Positions 43,866-54,120 of a stretch of 64,000 nt of DNA are shown here, one piece after another; the stretch's first letter is position 1, and each line of letters starts with the position of its first letter. This DNA comes from Maribacter arcticus (GTDB taxonomy: Bacteria > Bacteroidota > Bacteroidia > Flavobacteriales > Flavobacteriaceae). The translations under genes and the position numbers were made by a program. The notes below the pieces were generated by a model. The model made no database searches and was not told the DNA's origin. It saw only the letters and a list, made by a program, of their open reading frames with translations. The DNA lies in contig NZ_FUYL01000003.1 of NCBI RefSeq assembly GCF_900167935.1, forward strand, positions 62,001 through 126,000, read 5' to 3'.

Positions 43866-46800
43866 TTAATTACCGAAATTGTAGCGTATGGTAAAACCTG
43901 TATTAATCGTAGTTTGAGGAAATGCGGTCGATACAGCAAATTTCGAAAAGGAATGATCATAAAAGAACAACGCATTCAGATTCTTACTTAGTGCATAATC
44001 AGCAGTAAATTTAAGTGACATTAAATTTTGACCAGAGGTTATTTGATTGTTGTTTATATCTAGATTTCTAATAATCGTAATATTATCACGCAATGTTACG
44101 TCGGCCTTCAAATTTAAATCTCCTTTTAATCTCGTCTTATTTCCACCAATATTGGTTACGAATTTGACATCTTTAAAACGATACCCCATACCTACCGTAT
44201 ATTCCTTACCATTAATTTCAGTCATAAGGTTGTTATCAAAACTTAATGATAAAGCTCTATCTGTTCTAACCTCAGCCAAAATACTAATCGAGTTTTTCAT
44301 CTCAAAATCTACTCTTACTAGCGGATTAAACTGATCGGTAAGCACTACGTTATTCAAAATCAAATCTGACAACAAATCGCCATTCTCAGGATCTACTTGA
44401 GGCAAACCATCATTACGTAACTGAACTTTTTCAAGATTCGTCTGGTACGAGTTAATACTATATGCAGAACGATACCCATGACTTAGTGAAAAACGTTTAA
44501 ATTTCTTTTTAAACCATTTGCTCTTCATCAACCCGGTATACTTTATACTCCAGTTAGGTATTGGTATATCTCTAAAAGTATCTAAATTAACCCGACTAGC
44601 ATCTTGGCCTGTATACGCAGCAAAGAACGCAGGCAATAAAACCTCTTGCTGTGTTTTGCCATATAATTGAGGAAAACCATCATCATCTAATGTACCAGCC
44701 GCTTGGCCTCTATCAGTAATTAATCTATTGGCTATTGTAATTCTATTTTCTTTAAACTGAGTAAAATTATCTGAATCGAACTCATCACTCTTACCAAATG
44801 CGGTACCAATCATCATGGTAGAAATGCTAAAACTACCATAGTTGTTACCTAATTGAACATTATATTCTTGATCTGTAACATTGAAATTTTCTTGATAACT
44901 GTCTGAAAATTGTCTGTCAGCCACCAAATCAATAGTAATATCTTTTGTTGGTTGTGCCGTAGCTGTAATATTTAACTGCTTATTTGTTCTTTGGATGAAT
45001 TGTTCATTAAACTGTTCAAAACCAGTTAGCCATCCATTTCTAGCGGCTTCAAAACGAACATCTGCCTGACTACCGAAAACAAACCCAATTGTTGGCCTAG
45101 CAGTACCAATAAACCCAACAGACTGCGTATAGCCTGGAAGCACTGTACCATTATTCTCGCTATAGTTAAAGTTTAATCTTTTTACCATAGTAACTATATC
45201 AACTACAGTATTAAACATATCACTTGTCTTACCCTTAATTTTTTCTTGATCCTCTGCTGGCACTCCGGCTTTATCCCTTCTAATAGGCCCGGTAGCAGTT
45301 TCTGTTGGTGCTGCGCGCTTTTTAAGCCCTATCATATCATAGAATTTTTGCAAGGTCAATGATGATGTAATGGTATGCGTATTTGCATTCTGAACAGTAT
45401 TAACATCACTACCTACCACTGCTAAAATAGCATCTCCACCTCTTTGCCAATCAAAATTACTGGTGTAGGTATATTGTGTACTTATAAAATCTAAAGCCGG
45501 TATTTTTGCAAAAGGAACTTCATAATTTAACTGCATCTGTTGCGAATGCCTGTTTGGTTCACCAATATCAAAGAAACCATCCCATAGCCCTAGTGCATTG
45601 TTAATTCTATCTACCGATTCTAATGGTTCATCTTCATTAAGGTAATTACGAACTATATTATTGTTCGATGCCGTTAGGTTTAATCGTAACGATTTCGTTA
45701 AGTTATAATTAACAGCGTACTGCCAATTAAATAGATAATTACGTTGTTGCAGTTCTGGTAATTGAATTCTGTCCTCATTCTCCTGATAAACATCTCTAAA
45801 TCGTTGTGCATTAAATTGTCGATTTATATTAGAGTTTACACCAATGGTCGATGGTAATAAATTCAAGTTTAAATCTTTTAACCATTTCCAATATTTTCCA
45901 GTAAATAAAGAGTCGTTTTTAGCAAATGGCGCAACCTCCAACGGCTCAAAACTGTGGTTGTAGACAAAACCTGTATTTACCGTTTGGTCTCTTAATTGTG
46001 AAATCTCAAAATCGCGATGATCCGTTTCGTTATAACTATAGTTAAATGTAAAGTTCTCTATATCGTAAAAGTTGGCGTCAGCCTCATCGCCACGATCTTT
46101 ACGAACTCCTATTAAATTGATACTCGTTCTCTTTGTATAATCTTCCGCTTGCTCTAAAACATCATCTTTTCCTTCTTGAGTATCTTCAGCAGCTATTCTA
46201 TCCTCTAGTTTTAAATCATCATATACAGGGTCAAATTCAGGAGTAATTACCTGCTCTGATATGCCGTAGTTGAACGGCAACTGAATTCCCCATTTTTTAG
46301 GAAGTAGTTGGCCAACATTAACATTGGTGACAACATCATAAGATATTGCATCTTCACGAGCACGTTCATTTGGCATTTGGTCGATAGAGCCAAAACCAGA
46401 AGTACTTTTACTTCCTGTAGCGCTAATATTGGCAAAATCTGCAATATTGGCATCAATGGCAGCAATGGCAGCCCATCCGCCGTTATTATCTAATCCGGCA
46501 AGACGAAGTTCATTGAACCACACCTCACCCCTAGCAGGTAGATTATCTTGGTTCTTCACACCAACCATTATGGTACGTATACTACCTAATGAAGGGTTAC
46601 CTTTTATTCCAATACGTATTCTTCCTGGTGTACGTACATCAAATTCATTTACAGGAATAACTTCCCCATTCTCCACTTCAAAAAATCGAATCTCACTTAA
46701 ATCACCATCTGATATCCAAAGAGACTTTACTTTATTTAAATCACTAAGTGCAATATTCATTTGATTCGCCTCTGGCCAAATCTCACTTTCTGAAACACCC

Positions 46801-49800
46801 GTAAACGGAGTAAATTCTAATGGTAGTTCTATCTGATAGAAGTTTTGTGTAAAATCGGTACCCATACGCAAGAAACCAACCAAAGGTGTCGACGTATCGG
46901 CGTAATCACTATCTACAATCTTTTCAGCATGCAAGAACATTTTTAAATTCTTGTATTGACGAATATCAATATTTAAGTTTTTGAACACACCACGTGAATC
47001 GCGAGGCTCTAAATTCTCGACTAATAAAGAAAGAGATTGTTCATTTTGACGAATAATAGTATTGTTATTGTTTAATTGTTCCCTTATTACTCCTGGTGGT
47101 AACACGTAAGGTATAGGTGTTCTATTACTATTTTCTTCAATATTTACGGTATTTACATCTAAAGTCGTACCATCATCTGCCGGATTATTATCAATATCAG
47201 CATCTTGTAATGTTCTAGTATACGTTCTCCAATCTCCTCGAACCAAATCTAACGTTGCAAAACGTAAAACTGTAGGGTTATTGAAACCTGTCATGTACAT
47301 TCTCATGAAGCTTATTGACCTAAAATCTGTGATTCCACCAACAGCATCACTAAAATCACTTAATGGAATTTTATACTGAATCCATCTATAATTTACATCA
47401 TCTCCATTTGGAATTCTGGTGCCGCTAGCTACACCTTCTCTAATATCGGTTACATACTTATCATTGATTGATGTGTTAGGTTTAATCGCTATTCGATATT
47501 CATAATAACTATTCACCGTATTCATAGTTAAATCACGGTCGATATCTTCAACATCAGGTAACGTAGTAGAACCTCTATTTGTATTGGTGACAGCAACAGG
47601 CGAGTTACCTTCAGGACTATTGAAATCTATATATCTTTCTAAAATACTACCTTCTCTATTCAAATAATAAGCGTAATTATCCAAGGCTGGATCACTACCA
47701 TCATTATTCGTGAAAACTGAACTTTCGTTAGTATCATTCAATCCATCAAAACCAATATCTTGCAAACGTCTATTAGGCTCACTGGCATCAAATGCATATA
47801 CTAAAGATTGTGTTGCGGGTACTTCACCCCATGAAGTAGGAGCTATAAAATCGTTACTATCTACGCCCGGTAATCCATTTTCATATTGTTTTTTACCATC
47901 ACGCAAAATATCCTCTGAAATATTACCCAAGTTTAGCACTAGTTCACCTGACCCTGATGCAATACCATCTACAAATGGATCCATTACCCAAAACTGAACG
48001 AACTCCACATTACTTTGCTCAAAATCGGTACTGCTCAACGAGCGCATCATACCACCCCATTTTTCACTAGGTGCATCAATTGCAAAGTCTGGGTTGTTAT
48101 TGTAAGGTCCCTTAACTGATGGATAATACACCATATCTAAGGTAGTTTGCACCTGAGTTTGGCCTTGAGCGACATCGGTCTGTGGAAAAACCTCATCGAT
48201 ATATATTCTACGTGTAGGGTTTGTAGAAACGTCATCATCACTTATTTCTGCAGGTCTTTGATTGGTATAAAAGATAGGATCAATGGTATACCATGATAAT
48301 TTAGCTCTGCCATAACCATTTAATAAGTTGTCTACATCAGTAGGTGAACTACCGAAAAGCTGACCTCCATTACCAAATTCTAAAGGCATACTTGATATCG
48401 ACCAACCAAGCGAAGCTCTAATATCTATTAATGCTTGAGCACCTTCAAAATCATCTAAGTACGTTGTTGTTTCCCCATTGAAATCTGCATTTTTAGGTGA
48501 GCTAGGTTTCAACATGGCCATCTCAGCTCTTATAGATACATTCGATGGAACATCGGTATCGATATTCGGAAGTTTGTTTACCATGCGTGTCAACCAAGGC
48601 ACTTCGGTAGAAAAATTACCGTTTAGTCCGAAAATAGTATTGTTAACTGGTTCAACCCCGTAATTGGATTTCTGTGTTAACGGGCGCTCATTCAAGTTTA
48701 ACAAGGTACCACCCAGTACAAATTTTTCATTGATTTGATGCTCAACATTTACACCTGTAAATCGACGTGTTTGTTGGCCAAACACTGCATTGTTCTCTAC
48801 AGAAATATTAATAGGAACATTAGAAGCCTCTAAACTAGGATCTAATATCTGTACGGTTCCTGCTTGGTAATTTACGGTATAATCAATTCCCTCTTGCAGT
48901 TGTCGACCTCCTGCAGTAACCCGTACAGAACCTCTAGGAACATTGAATGCACCAATAGGAATACCATTACTACCTTCTGATTTATAATTACCTTTTAATA
49001 AGAACTTATTTTTTTCTGGATCCTGTAATGCGGCAGCCTTCGTCAGTTCATACATGTCTCTAAAGACATATTGCTCTTGGTTAGCATTATACCCAGATGT
49101 ATTATTATATTGACCACTATTACCGTTCTCTAATTGTTCATATAGAAATTGACCAAACGGCTCTACTTTCGTGAAAATAATACGACCACCTTGTACATCT
49201 ATAGTCTGACCGGCTACGAAATCAAAAAAGCCATCACCCCCTGGTTGAATATCATTATAAACATTTAATCTGTCTAAATTAAAGACATTCAAAAGAATAC
49301 GCTCTTCTAAGCCTTCAGGCCAACCCGAGCCGGGTCCTTCTTCAACAGGTGTAATATAGTTTCTTGGCGTAGGATCAGAATACAAAATATTCATCTTAAA
49401 ATCGTCTTCGCTTAAACGAAATGCTCCTGTAGCATATATATTCTTCATCATTAAATCCCAAATAGGATCGTTGATGTTCGTTATATTACTTTTTAATAAT
49501 TTTAGTATTAGCGTATTGTTTTCAATAATAGGGTTTGCACCTTGAGAAACTGTGGTAGCTTCTAACCCGCCATTCGCAAATTCACCAACCTGAAAAACTT
49601 CACCTTGAAAAGTATATTGAAAGGCGACACCCAGTACTTCGTCATTACTTAATCTTTGGTTTAAAGAAATATAGCCCAATTGGGTATTATACTCAAAATC
49701 TCTACCCTGCTCTAACTTTCTGGCATTCTCTAATAATGCATAATCAAAACCTTGATTAGGATTATACCCTCCAGAAAAACTTGCAGCATTAAAACCGCCT

Positions 49801-50984
49801 TCTACGGTTGCTATTTCTCTAATGTTATCATTTAATGCACCGCCATTTCCAATTAAAGCTGGATCATAATCGTTCGCATTGTTTCTTGGTCTTAAATCGC
49901 CAACTCCATTAAAGAAATTTGCACCACTACCATTATTTATTCCAACTCTAGTTTTGTCTCTATTAGCCTCACCTAAATCTTGAATCGCAACAACATTACG
50001 AACGTTCAGTGTTTGTTGACTTCTATTCGTAACCCAAACCTCTATACGTGTAATTTGCACCTGACTTTGGATATATGGATATGTTGAAAGTGCACGATCA
50101 TAATTATCTCTAAAATATTGTGATAAGAAAAAGTGTCTATTCTCATCATAGTCTAATGCGGTCAATGAGAATTCATTTAAAGTTCCTCCACCTTGAGCAA
50201 CAACTGTATTATTTTGCGAACGTTGTTCCGAAAACACGGCGGTAACCGAAGTTTTACCAAACTGCAATTTGGTCTTTACACCAAAAAGACTCTGCGCTCC
50301 TTGTATTAAAGAGCTATTCAATGGCATATTCACATTACCCACTTCGATAGATTGAATTATATCATCCTCTGTTGGTGTATAATCAAGCTTTACAATATTC
50401 TGAAAATCAAAAGTAGCTTCGGTATCATAATTCGCTGTTACCTGTAATCGTTCTCCAATTTTACCCAACATACTAAGACTAATACGTTGATCAAAGTCGA
50501 ACGAAAGATTGGTTCTATTACGAGGTGAAAGTGACGGATTGTCGTTTTTCTGCCAAATAACACCCAAATCCATAGCTACAGAACCTTGTGGGATAATTTC
50601 TATAGTATTACCTCCAAAAATGGAAGAGAAAAAATCATTGTTGACATAAAAATTAGGGAGTAAGTTTTTACGCGCCTCTTCACTACCGGCTTTTCTACCA
50701 GAAAAAGCATCGGACTTTTCTTTAAAATAAGACTTAATCCCTTCTTTCTCTATAAGATCAAAATATTGATCAGGAGTTAGAATTATTGGATATCCTATAT
50801 TAAAATCGCCAACGCTTTCATTATAGATATAACGATCAAGTTTAGGGTCGTAAATATATTTAGAAACGATACTTTCTGGATTATCAAGAAGTATACGACC
50901 AAGATTAAATCCTGTCTTTACAGAATCAATTTCCTGTTCCTCTGTTTCTTGCGCCATAACAACCGCCATGGAACCAAAAAACAT
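43866..50984 (-). CDS. sprA: SprA, type IX secretion system outer-membrane translocon (gliding motility)
   Basis: This protein of 2372 or more residues is the giant beta-barrel translocon of the type IX secretion system. SprA features include the early DPKLDRYIYNESVG region, repeated outer-membrane beta-strand sequence, DFEGAQALIDIR near the middle and a barrel-type end (NTGFTIRYNFGN). The first ATG (50984) gives a short, uncharged leader. The frame stays open upstream to the stop at 51042-51044 and encodes IKNLKTSFKYIFLFC, which with the ATG part makes a full signal peptide, but no ATG, GTG or TTG is available; an ATT (51027-51029) or ATC (51036-51038) start is likely. It lies between ruvA and gcvH, a common flavobacterial order. 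Confidence 0.95.
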   Translation of the reverse strand: MFFGSMAVVMAQETEEQEIDSVKTGFNLGRILLDNPESIVSKYIYDPKLDRYIYNESVGDFNIGYPIILTPDQYFDLIEKEGIKSYFKEKSDAFSGRKAGSEEARKNLLPNFYVNNDFFSSIFGGNTIEIIPQGSVAMDLGVIWQKNDNPSLSPRNRTNLSFDFDQRISLSMLGKIGERLQVTANYDTEATFDFQNIVKLDYTPTEDDIIQSIEVGNVNMPLNSSLIQGAQSLFGVKTKLQFGKTSVTAVFSEQRSQNNTVVAQGGGTLNEFSLTALDYDENRHFFLSQYFRDNYDRALSTYPYIQSQVQITRIEVWVTNRSQQTLNVRNVVAIQDLGEANRDKTRVGINNGSGANFFNGVGDLRPRNNANDYDPALIGNGGALNDNIREIATVEGGFNAASFSGGYNPNQGFDYALLENARKLEQGRDFEYNTQLGYISLNQRLSNDEVLGVAFQYTFQGEVFQVGEFANGGLEATTVSQGANPIIENNTLILKLLKSNITNINDPIWDLMMKNIYATGAFRLSEDDFKMNILYSDPTPRNYITPVEEGPGSGWPEGLEERILLNVFNLDRLNVYNDIQPGGDGFFDFVAGQTIDVQGGRIIFTKVEPFGQFLYEQLENGNSGQYNNTSGYNANQEQYVFRDMYELTKAAALQDPEKNKFLLKGNYKSEGSNGIPIGAFNVPRGSVRVTAGGRQLQEGIDYTVNYQAGTVQILDPSLEASNVPINISVENNAVFGQQTRRFTGVNVEHQINEKFVLGGTLLNLNERPLTQKSNYGVEPVNNTIFGLNGNFSTEVPWLTRMVNKLPNIDTDVPSNVSIRAEMAMLKPSSPKNADFNGETTTYLDDFEGAQALIDIRASLGWSISSMPLEFGNGGQLFGSSPTDVDNLLNGYGRAKLSWYTIDPIFYTNQRPAEISDDDVSTNPTRRIYIDEVFPQTDVAQGQTQVQTTLDMVYYPSVKGPYNNNPDFAIDAPSEKWGGMMRSLSSTDFEQSNVEFVQFWVMDPFVDGIASGSGELVLNLGNISEDILRDGKKQYENGLPGVDSNDFIAPTSWGEVPATQSLVYAFDASEPNRRLQDIGFDGLNDTNESSVFTNNDGSDPALDNYAYYLNREGSILERYIDFNSPEGNSPVAVTNTNRGSTTLPDVEDIDRDLTMNTVNSYYEYRIAIKPNTSINDKYVTDIREGVASGTRIPNGDDVNYRWIQYKIPLSDFSDAVGGITDFRSISFMRMYMTGFNNPTVLRFATLDLVRGDWRTYTRTLQDADIDNNPADDGTTLDVNTVNIEENSNRTPIPYVLPPGVIREQLNNNNTIIRQNEQSLSLLVENLEPRDSRGVFKNLNIDIRQYKNLKMFLHAEKIVDSDYADTSTPLVGFLRMGTDFTQNFYQIELPLEFTPFTGVSESEIWPEANQMNIALSDLNKVKSLWISDGDLSEIRFFEVENGEVIPVNEFDVRTPGRIRIGIKGNPSLGSIRTIMVGVKNQDNLPARGEVWFNELRLAGLDNNGGWAAIAAIDANIADFANISATGSKSTSGFGSIDQMPNERAREDAISYDVVTNVNVGQLLPKKWGIQLPFNYGISEQVITPEFDPVYDDLKLEDRIAAEDTQEGKDDVLEQAEDYTKRTSINLIGVRKDRGDEADANFYDIENFTFNYSYNETDHRDFEISQLRDQTVNTGFVYNHSFEPLEVAPFAKNDSLFTGKYWKWLKDLNLNLLPSTIGVNSNINRQFNAQRFRDVYQENEDRIQLPELQQRNYLFNWQYAVNYNLTKSLRLNLTASNNNIVRNYLNEDEPLESVDRINNALGLWDGFFDIGEPNRHSQQMQLNYEVPFAKIPALDFISTQYTYTSNFDWQRGGDAILAVVGSDVNTVQNANTHTITSSLTLQKFYDMIGLKKRAAPTETATGPIRRDKAGVPAEDQEKIKGKTSDMFNTVVDIVTMVKRLNFNYSENNGTVLPGYTQSVGFIGTARPTIGFVFGSQADVRFEAARNGWLTGFEQFNEQFIQRTNKQLNITATAQPTKDITIDLVADRQFSDSYQENFNVTDQEYNVQLGNNYGSFSISTMMIGTAFGKSDEFDSDNFTQFKENRITIANRLITDRGQAAGTLDDDGFPQLYGKTQQEVLLPAFFAAYTGQDASRVNLDTFRDIPIPNWSIKYTGLMKSKWFKKKFKRFSLSHGYRSAYSINSYQTNLEKVQLRNDGLPQVDPENGDLLSDLILNNVVLTDQFNPLVRVDFEMKNSISILAEVRTDRALSLSFDNNLMTEINGKEYTVGMGYRFKDVKFVTNIGGNKTRLKGDLNLKADVTLRDNITIIRNLDINNNQITSGQNLMSLKFTADYALSKNLNALFFYDHSFSKFAVSTAFPQTTINTGFTIRYNFGN

Positions 50985-51050
50985 ACAGAATAGAAAGATA
51001 TACTTAAAAGAAGTTTTAAGATTTTTAATTGCCCCGATTTTTTAAACTTA

Positions 51051-51632
51051 TTACAAATTTTTCAGCGCGAGTTTAATAATATTCTCTACGCTTAAGGAAG
51101 AATCTTGACTAAGCACTTTATCGACAACCCGTTCTGCCTGTTTACGTGCGAAGCCTAGAACTTCTAAAGCAGATAACGCTTCATCTTTATTTGTATTGTT
51201 TGCGCTTAGTGAAAGTTCGTCTATATCATAGACTTTTAATACCTTATCTCGAAGATCTAAAATTACACGTTGGGCAGTTTTTGCTCCAATTCCTTTAATT
51301 GCTTGAATGGTGGGGACATCGCCATTAGCAATTGCATCTCTAATTTGAGACGGTGACATTGAAGAAAGCATTGTTCTGGCAATACTTGAGCCAATACCAG
51401 AAACTGATAATAATAACCTGAAAATTTCACGCTCAGATTTCTCCATGAAACCAAATAAAGTATGAGAATCTTCCTTCACTTGAAGATGGGTAAATATGGA
51501 AACGTTCTCCTGTTCTGGTAATTTAGAGAACGTATTTAATGATATATTCACAAAATAACCAACGCCACCACATTCAATTATAATATGTGTTGGATTCTTC
51601 TCTACCAGTTTACCTCTTAAGTGATGTATCAT
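51051..51632 (-). CDS. ruvA: Holliday junction branch-migration protein RuvA
   Basis: This 193-residue protein shows the three RuvA parts: an OB-fold (MIHHLRGKLVEKNPTHIIIECGGVGYFV), paired helix-hairpin-helix motifs (SVSGIGSSIARTML and IKGIGAKTAQRVILDL) and a C-terminal three-helix domain (DEALSALEVLGFARKQAE) that contacts RuvB. RuvB is encoded separately at 56531-57553. It is followed by sprA, whose likely start lies about 22 nt after the ruvA stop, so the two are probably co-transcribed. Confidence 0.95.
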   Translation of the reverse strand: MIHHLRGKLVEKNPTHIIIECGGVGYFVNISLNTFSKLPEQENVSIFTHLQVKEDSHTLFGFMEKSEREIFRLLLSVSGIGSSIARTMLSSMSPSQIRDAIANGDVPTIQAIKGIGAKTAQRVILDLRDKVLKVYDIDELSLSANNTNKDEALSALEVLGFARKQAERVVDKVLSQDSSLSVENIIKLALKNL

Positions 51633-51645
51633 ATGCCCTTAAATT

Positions 51646-51683
51646 AAATAGGGAAATAAAGTTAAACACTTATCTCCCTATTT
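51646..51683. repeat. 9-bp inverted repeat between maeB and ruvA
   Basis: AAATAGGGA (51646-51654) and TCCCTATTT (51675-51683) are exact reverse complements with a 20-nt loop. On the minus strand the second arm runs into TTTAATTTAAGG, a weak T-rich tail, so it may be a weak terminator or attenuator after the malic enzyme gene. Confidence 0.5.
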
Positions 51684-51705
51684 CTATTTTACTTAAAATC
51701 TTAAC

Positions 51706-54000
51706 TTATTTAGTCTCTTTTGCCTTTTTGCGTTTTTCACGCTCTTGCACATCAATCACGGCAACTGCAGCCATGTTAACGATTTCATCAACACTTGCCC
51801 CTAATTGCATGATATGCACAGATTTTCTCAAACCTACCATAATTGGACCAATTGAATCTGCTTTATTTAATTCTTTAAGCAATTTATACGTAATGTTAGC
51901 CGATTCTAAATTCGGAAAAATCAATGTGTTTACTGTTTTTCCTGCAAGTTTTGAAAACGGGAATTTACTTTGATGCAATTCCTTGTTGAGTGCAAAATCT
52001 ATCTGAATTTCACCGTCAACAACTAAGTTAGGCTTATTTTCATGCAATATTCGAACTGCTTCCCTAACTTTTCTTGAATTCGGATGTGAAGAAGACCCGA
52101 AGTTAGCATAGCTTAACATCGCCAGAACTGGATCAAACCCAAAGTTAGAAGCTACATTTGCAGTCATTTGTGCAATATCTGCTAGCTCCTCAGCATTTGG
52201 ATCAATATTTATAGAAGTATCTGCTAAAAACATAGGACCTCTTTCAGTAATCATAATATTTACAGTAGCCACTTTTTTCACTCCAGTTGCCCTTCCAATT
52301 ACCTCCAAAATTGGTTTCACCACTGTTGGATAAGCTCTTGAATAACCCGATATCATACCATCGGCATCACCTTCTAAAACCATCATAGCACCAAAATAAT
52401 TACGCTCACGCATTTTTATTTTTGCACTGTAAAAAGTAACTCCACTTCGTTTACGGCTTTCCCAATATTTAGTAGCATAACGTATATGACGCTCATCAAA
52501 TTCTTCTGACATTGGATCAATGATTACCAAATCGGCATCAAACTCCAATTCCTTCTTTAATTCTAAAATAACATCTTTTCTTCCTAAAAGTACAGGTATA
52601 GCAATACCTTCTTCGTGTACAATCTGAGCTGCCTTTAAAACATCTAAATGGTCTGCCTCTGCAAATACAATTTTCTTAGCATTAGAACGAGCTCTACCGT
52701 GCAATAAACGAACAACTTTATTATCATTGCCAGAACGCATCATTAATTCTTCTCGATACTTGTCCCAGTCTTGAATAGGTGCCTTTGCTACGCCACTTTC
52801 CATTGCCGCTTTTGCAACAGCTGGGGGTATCTCATAAATTAGACGTTGATCAAAAGGTTTCGGAATAATATATTCTTTTCCAAAAGTCAACCTAGTTTCA
52901 CCATATGCAATATTTACTTGCTCTGGCACAGGCTGTTTAGTTAAATTGGCTAAAGCTTTCACAGCAGCCATTTTCATATCCTCATTAATTGCGGTTGCCC
53001 TAACATCTAAAGCTCCCCTAAAAATAAATGGAAAACCTAACACATTATTCACTTGGTTTGGATGATCAGATCTTCCCGTAGCCATTATGATATCCTTACG
53101 GGTAGCAACAGCCAAATCGTAGGCGATTTCAGGATCAGGGTTTGCCATAGCAAATACAATCGGATTCTCTGCCATAGAAGTTAGCATCGCTGGTGATACC
53201 ACATTCGCAATGGATAGCCCAACAAATACATCTGCATTCACCATTGCCTCATCAAGCGTATCTATTTTTCTATCTGTAGCGAACTCTTTCTTAGATTCTG
53301 AAAGATTTTTAGCGTCTTTTCGAATGACACCTTTACTGTCTAGCATGACAATATTCTCTGCCTTCGCACCAAAGGCCTTGTACAATTTCGTACATGAAAC
53401 AGCAGCCGCACCAGCACCGCTGATTACAATACGGACATCCTCCATTTTCTTATTGGAGATCTCTAATGCATTAAGCAAAGCCGCTGCAGAAATAATGGCA
53501 GTTCCATGCTGGTCATCATGCATCACAGGAATGTCGAGCTCCTCTTTTAATCGACGCTCTATTTCAAATGCCTCAGGAGCTTTTATATCCTCAAGATTGA
53601 TTCCTCCAAAAGTTGGGGCAATCATCTTTACAGTTTCTATAAATTTATCTACGTCCTCAGTATCCACTTCAATATCGATACCATCGATATCGGCAAAAAT
53701 CTTAAATAAAAGACTTTTACCTTCCATCACAGGTTTAGAAGCCTCAGGACCTATATTACCTAGACCTAAAACAGCAGTACCGTTCGATATAATGGCTACT
53801 AAATTACCTTTAGAAGTATACTTGTAAACGTTTTCTTTATCCTTCACTATTTCCAAGCATGGTTCTGCAACACCTGGTGAATAAGCCAAAGCAAGATCTC
53901 GTTGCGTACTATAAGGTTTTGTTGGTACAATTTTTATCTTACCAGGTTGTGGTTTTGCGTGATAAATAAGCGCTTCCCTTCTTAGCTTTTCATTGCTCAT
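51706..54000 (-). CDS. maeB: NADP-dependent malic enzyme with C-terminal phosphotransacetylase-like domain
   Basis: This 764-residue protein is the usual MaeB fusion. The malic enzyme part (about 1-420) decarboxylates malate to pyruvate, with YSPGVAEPC, HDDQHGTA and the nucleotide-binding VISGAGAAAVSC. The PTA-like part (about 430-764) includes GEIQIDFALN and LIFPNLESANITYKLL. In characterised MaeB proteins the PTA part is regulatory (acetyl-CoA sensing) rather than catalytic. A TAAATTTG promoter box lies 20 nt before the ATG. ruvA and sprA follow it. Confidence 0.95.
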   Translation of the reverse strand: MSNEKLRREALIYHAKPQPGKIKIVPTKPYSTQRDLALAYSPGVAEPCLEIVKDKENVYKYTSKGNLVAIISNGTAVLGLGNIGPEASKPVMEGKSLLFKIFADIDGIDIEVDTEDVDKFIETVKMIAPTFGGINLEDIKAPEAFEIERRLKEELDIPVMHDDQHGTAIISAAALLNALEISNKKMEDVRIVISGAGAAAVSCTKLYKAFGAKAENIVMLDSKGVIRKDAKNLSESKKEFATDRKIDTLDEAMVNADVFVGLSIANVVSPAMLTSMAENPIVFAMANPDPEIAYDLAVATRKDIIMATGRSDHPNQVNNVLGFPFIFRGALDVRATAINEDMKMAAVKALANLTKQPVPEQVNIAYGETRLTFGKEYIIPKPFDQRLIYEIPPAVAKAAMESGVAKAPIQDWDKYREELMMRSGNDNKVVRLLHGRARSNAKKIVFAEADHLDVLKAAQIVHEEGIAIPVLLGRKDVILELKKELEFDADLVIIDPMSEEFDERHIRYATKYWESRKRSGVTFYSAKIKMRERNYFGAMMVLEGDADGMISGYSRAYPTVVKPILEVIGRATGVKKVATVNIMITERGPMFLADTSINIDPNAEELADIAQMTANVASNFGFDPVLAMLSYANFGSSSHPNSRKVREAVRILHENKPNLVVDGEIQIDFALNKELHQSKFPFSKLAGKTVNTLIFPNLESANITYKLLKELNKADSIGPIMVGLRKSVHIMQLGASVDEIVNMAAVAVIDVQEREKRKKAKETK

Positions 54001-54020
54001 GCTCTTCTATTTTAAAAAAA

Positions 54021-54028
54021 CAAATTTA
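54021..54028 (-). promoter_or_regulatory. -7 promoter element of maeB
   Basis: The minus strand reads TAAATTTG (perfect TAnnTTTG), 20 nt before the maeB ATG. No exact -33 element is found. Confidence 0.5.
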
Positions 54029-54120
54029 AAGGTAATCTTTATAGAAGCGTAAAAAGAAACTAGTTTTATATTAAAAATATAATACAATACCCTAAGGTAA
54101 ACCGGCAAGCATTAATATAA

